A stretch of DNA of 42,117 bases from Desulfocapsa sp. (GTDB lineage: Bacteria > Desulfobacterota > Desulfobulbia > Desulfobulbales > Desulfocapsaceae), in assembly GCA_013792135.1 (NCBI GenBank), contig VMSP01000119.1:1-42117 (forward strand), in the 5' to 3' direction. Of this stretch, positions 41,930 through 42,117 are shown piece after piece. Positions within the stretch are counted from its first letter, which is position 1. Every line of letters begins with the position of its first letter. The position numbers and the translations under genes were made by a program. Below the pieces are notes generated by a model, which saw only the letters and a list, made by a program, of their open reading frames with translations, was not told where the DNA came from and ran no database searches.

Positions 41930-42117
41930 CTATTGTCCAGCCAATGCATACAGCAATCTCCAGTGAGCAAACAAAGTTGGCTATTTTTGTGCAATACCAT
42001 TCAACCACTGTGCTCCTCGTCTCTGGTGATTCCGTAGGCGTTTGTATTTCCGCGTCGCCCACATGACAAGGCGGCGTTCCAGGCATTTCAGGGTCGGGTA
42101 CAGGGCGGACTTGTAAT
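41930..42117 (-). pseudogene. Group II intron B maturase C-terminus (runs off the window)
   Basis: The minus strand reads YKSALYPTLKCLERRLVMWA, TRKYKRLRNHQRRGAQWLNG, IAQK, then a TAG, then PTLFAHWRLLYALAGQ and stop just before domain V. This is the C-terminal (X/DNA-binding) end of a group II intron maturase. The internal TAG would remove the last 16 residues, so the protein is probably not fully functional. The rest of the gene lies beyond the right edge. Confidence 0.75.

Noticed and set aside
41856-42000. First third of the 235-codon open frame at 41293-42000
   Set aside because: It reads through intron B's domain V and VI RNA in a chance open frame.

Overview
The window looks like chromosomal DNA of an anaerobic, Gram-negative, sulfate-reducer-like bacterium, probably a Desulfobacterota member close to Desulfobulbales. 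This is inferred from gene content (class I desulfoferrodoxin, rubredoxin, a rubrerythrin-type ferritin, sigma-54 promoters, WaaA for LPS, an RND pump). No rRNA or marker gene fixes the taxon. The first 5 kb is a redox and envelope-stress region. A superoxide reductase operon (desulfoferrodoxin, ferritin-like protein, cytochrome c; minus strand) diverges from a lipoprotein gene, and both have textbook sigma-54 promoters. A plus-strand run of small proteins follows (CsbD, tiny membrane proteins, an eRF1-domain-like protein), mostly with near-perfect ribosome binding sites.

From 4.9 to 7.9 kb lie decay products: a lactate dehydrogenase fragment beside an intact AI-2E-type permease, IS66, IS110 and IS3 transposase scraps, and a degenerate second copy of the 3' end of ung. 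From 7.9 to 14.0 kb a closely spaced minus-strand series encodes an ABC-class ATPase (PF09818), an aldo/keto reductase, uracil-DNA glycosylase, a Cys-rich protein and a SWIM zinc-finger protein. The last two are flanked by the ung-tail duplication.

From 14.3 to 20.6 kb is a defence-like region, all on the minus strand. It holds a membrane-anchored Mrr-type nuclease, an overlapping pair of SAM methyltransferase and McrA-N-like/DUF3883 nuclease, scraps of a type I restriction locus (3' end of hsdR, two RhuM pieces), a Fic protein, and a complete IS1595-family element with 8-bp target duplications inserted just upstream of fic. From 20.8 to 25.2 kb is a GC-richer RND efflux pair.

From 25.3 to 31.3 kb are a rubredoxin with an unusual first metal knuckle, a carboxymuconolactone decarboxylase/methyltransferase operon behind a perfect 16-bp palindrome, an HNH-protein remnant, an ACR3 arsenite exporter, RsgA, and a Cys-rich secreted protein flanked by direct repeats. 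From 31.4 to 36.0 kb is a signalling cluster: a response regulator with a degenerate HD-GYP-like domain, a three-PAS GGDEF protein and a histidine kinase. A MITE-like element, a DUF2156 protein, waaA and comEC follow. The window ends in two nested group II intron fragments: the 3' end of one intron sits inside the reverse transcriptase gene of another, at the YADD active-site codons.
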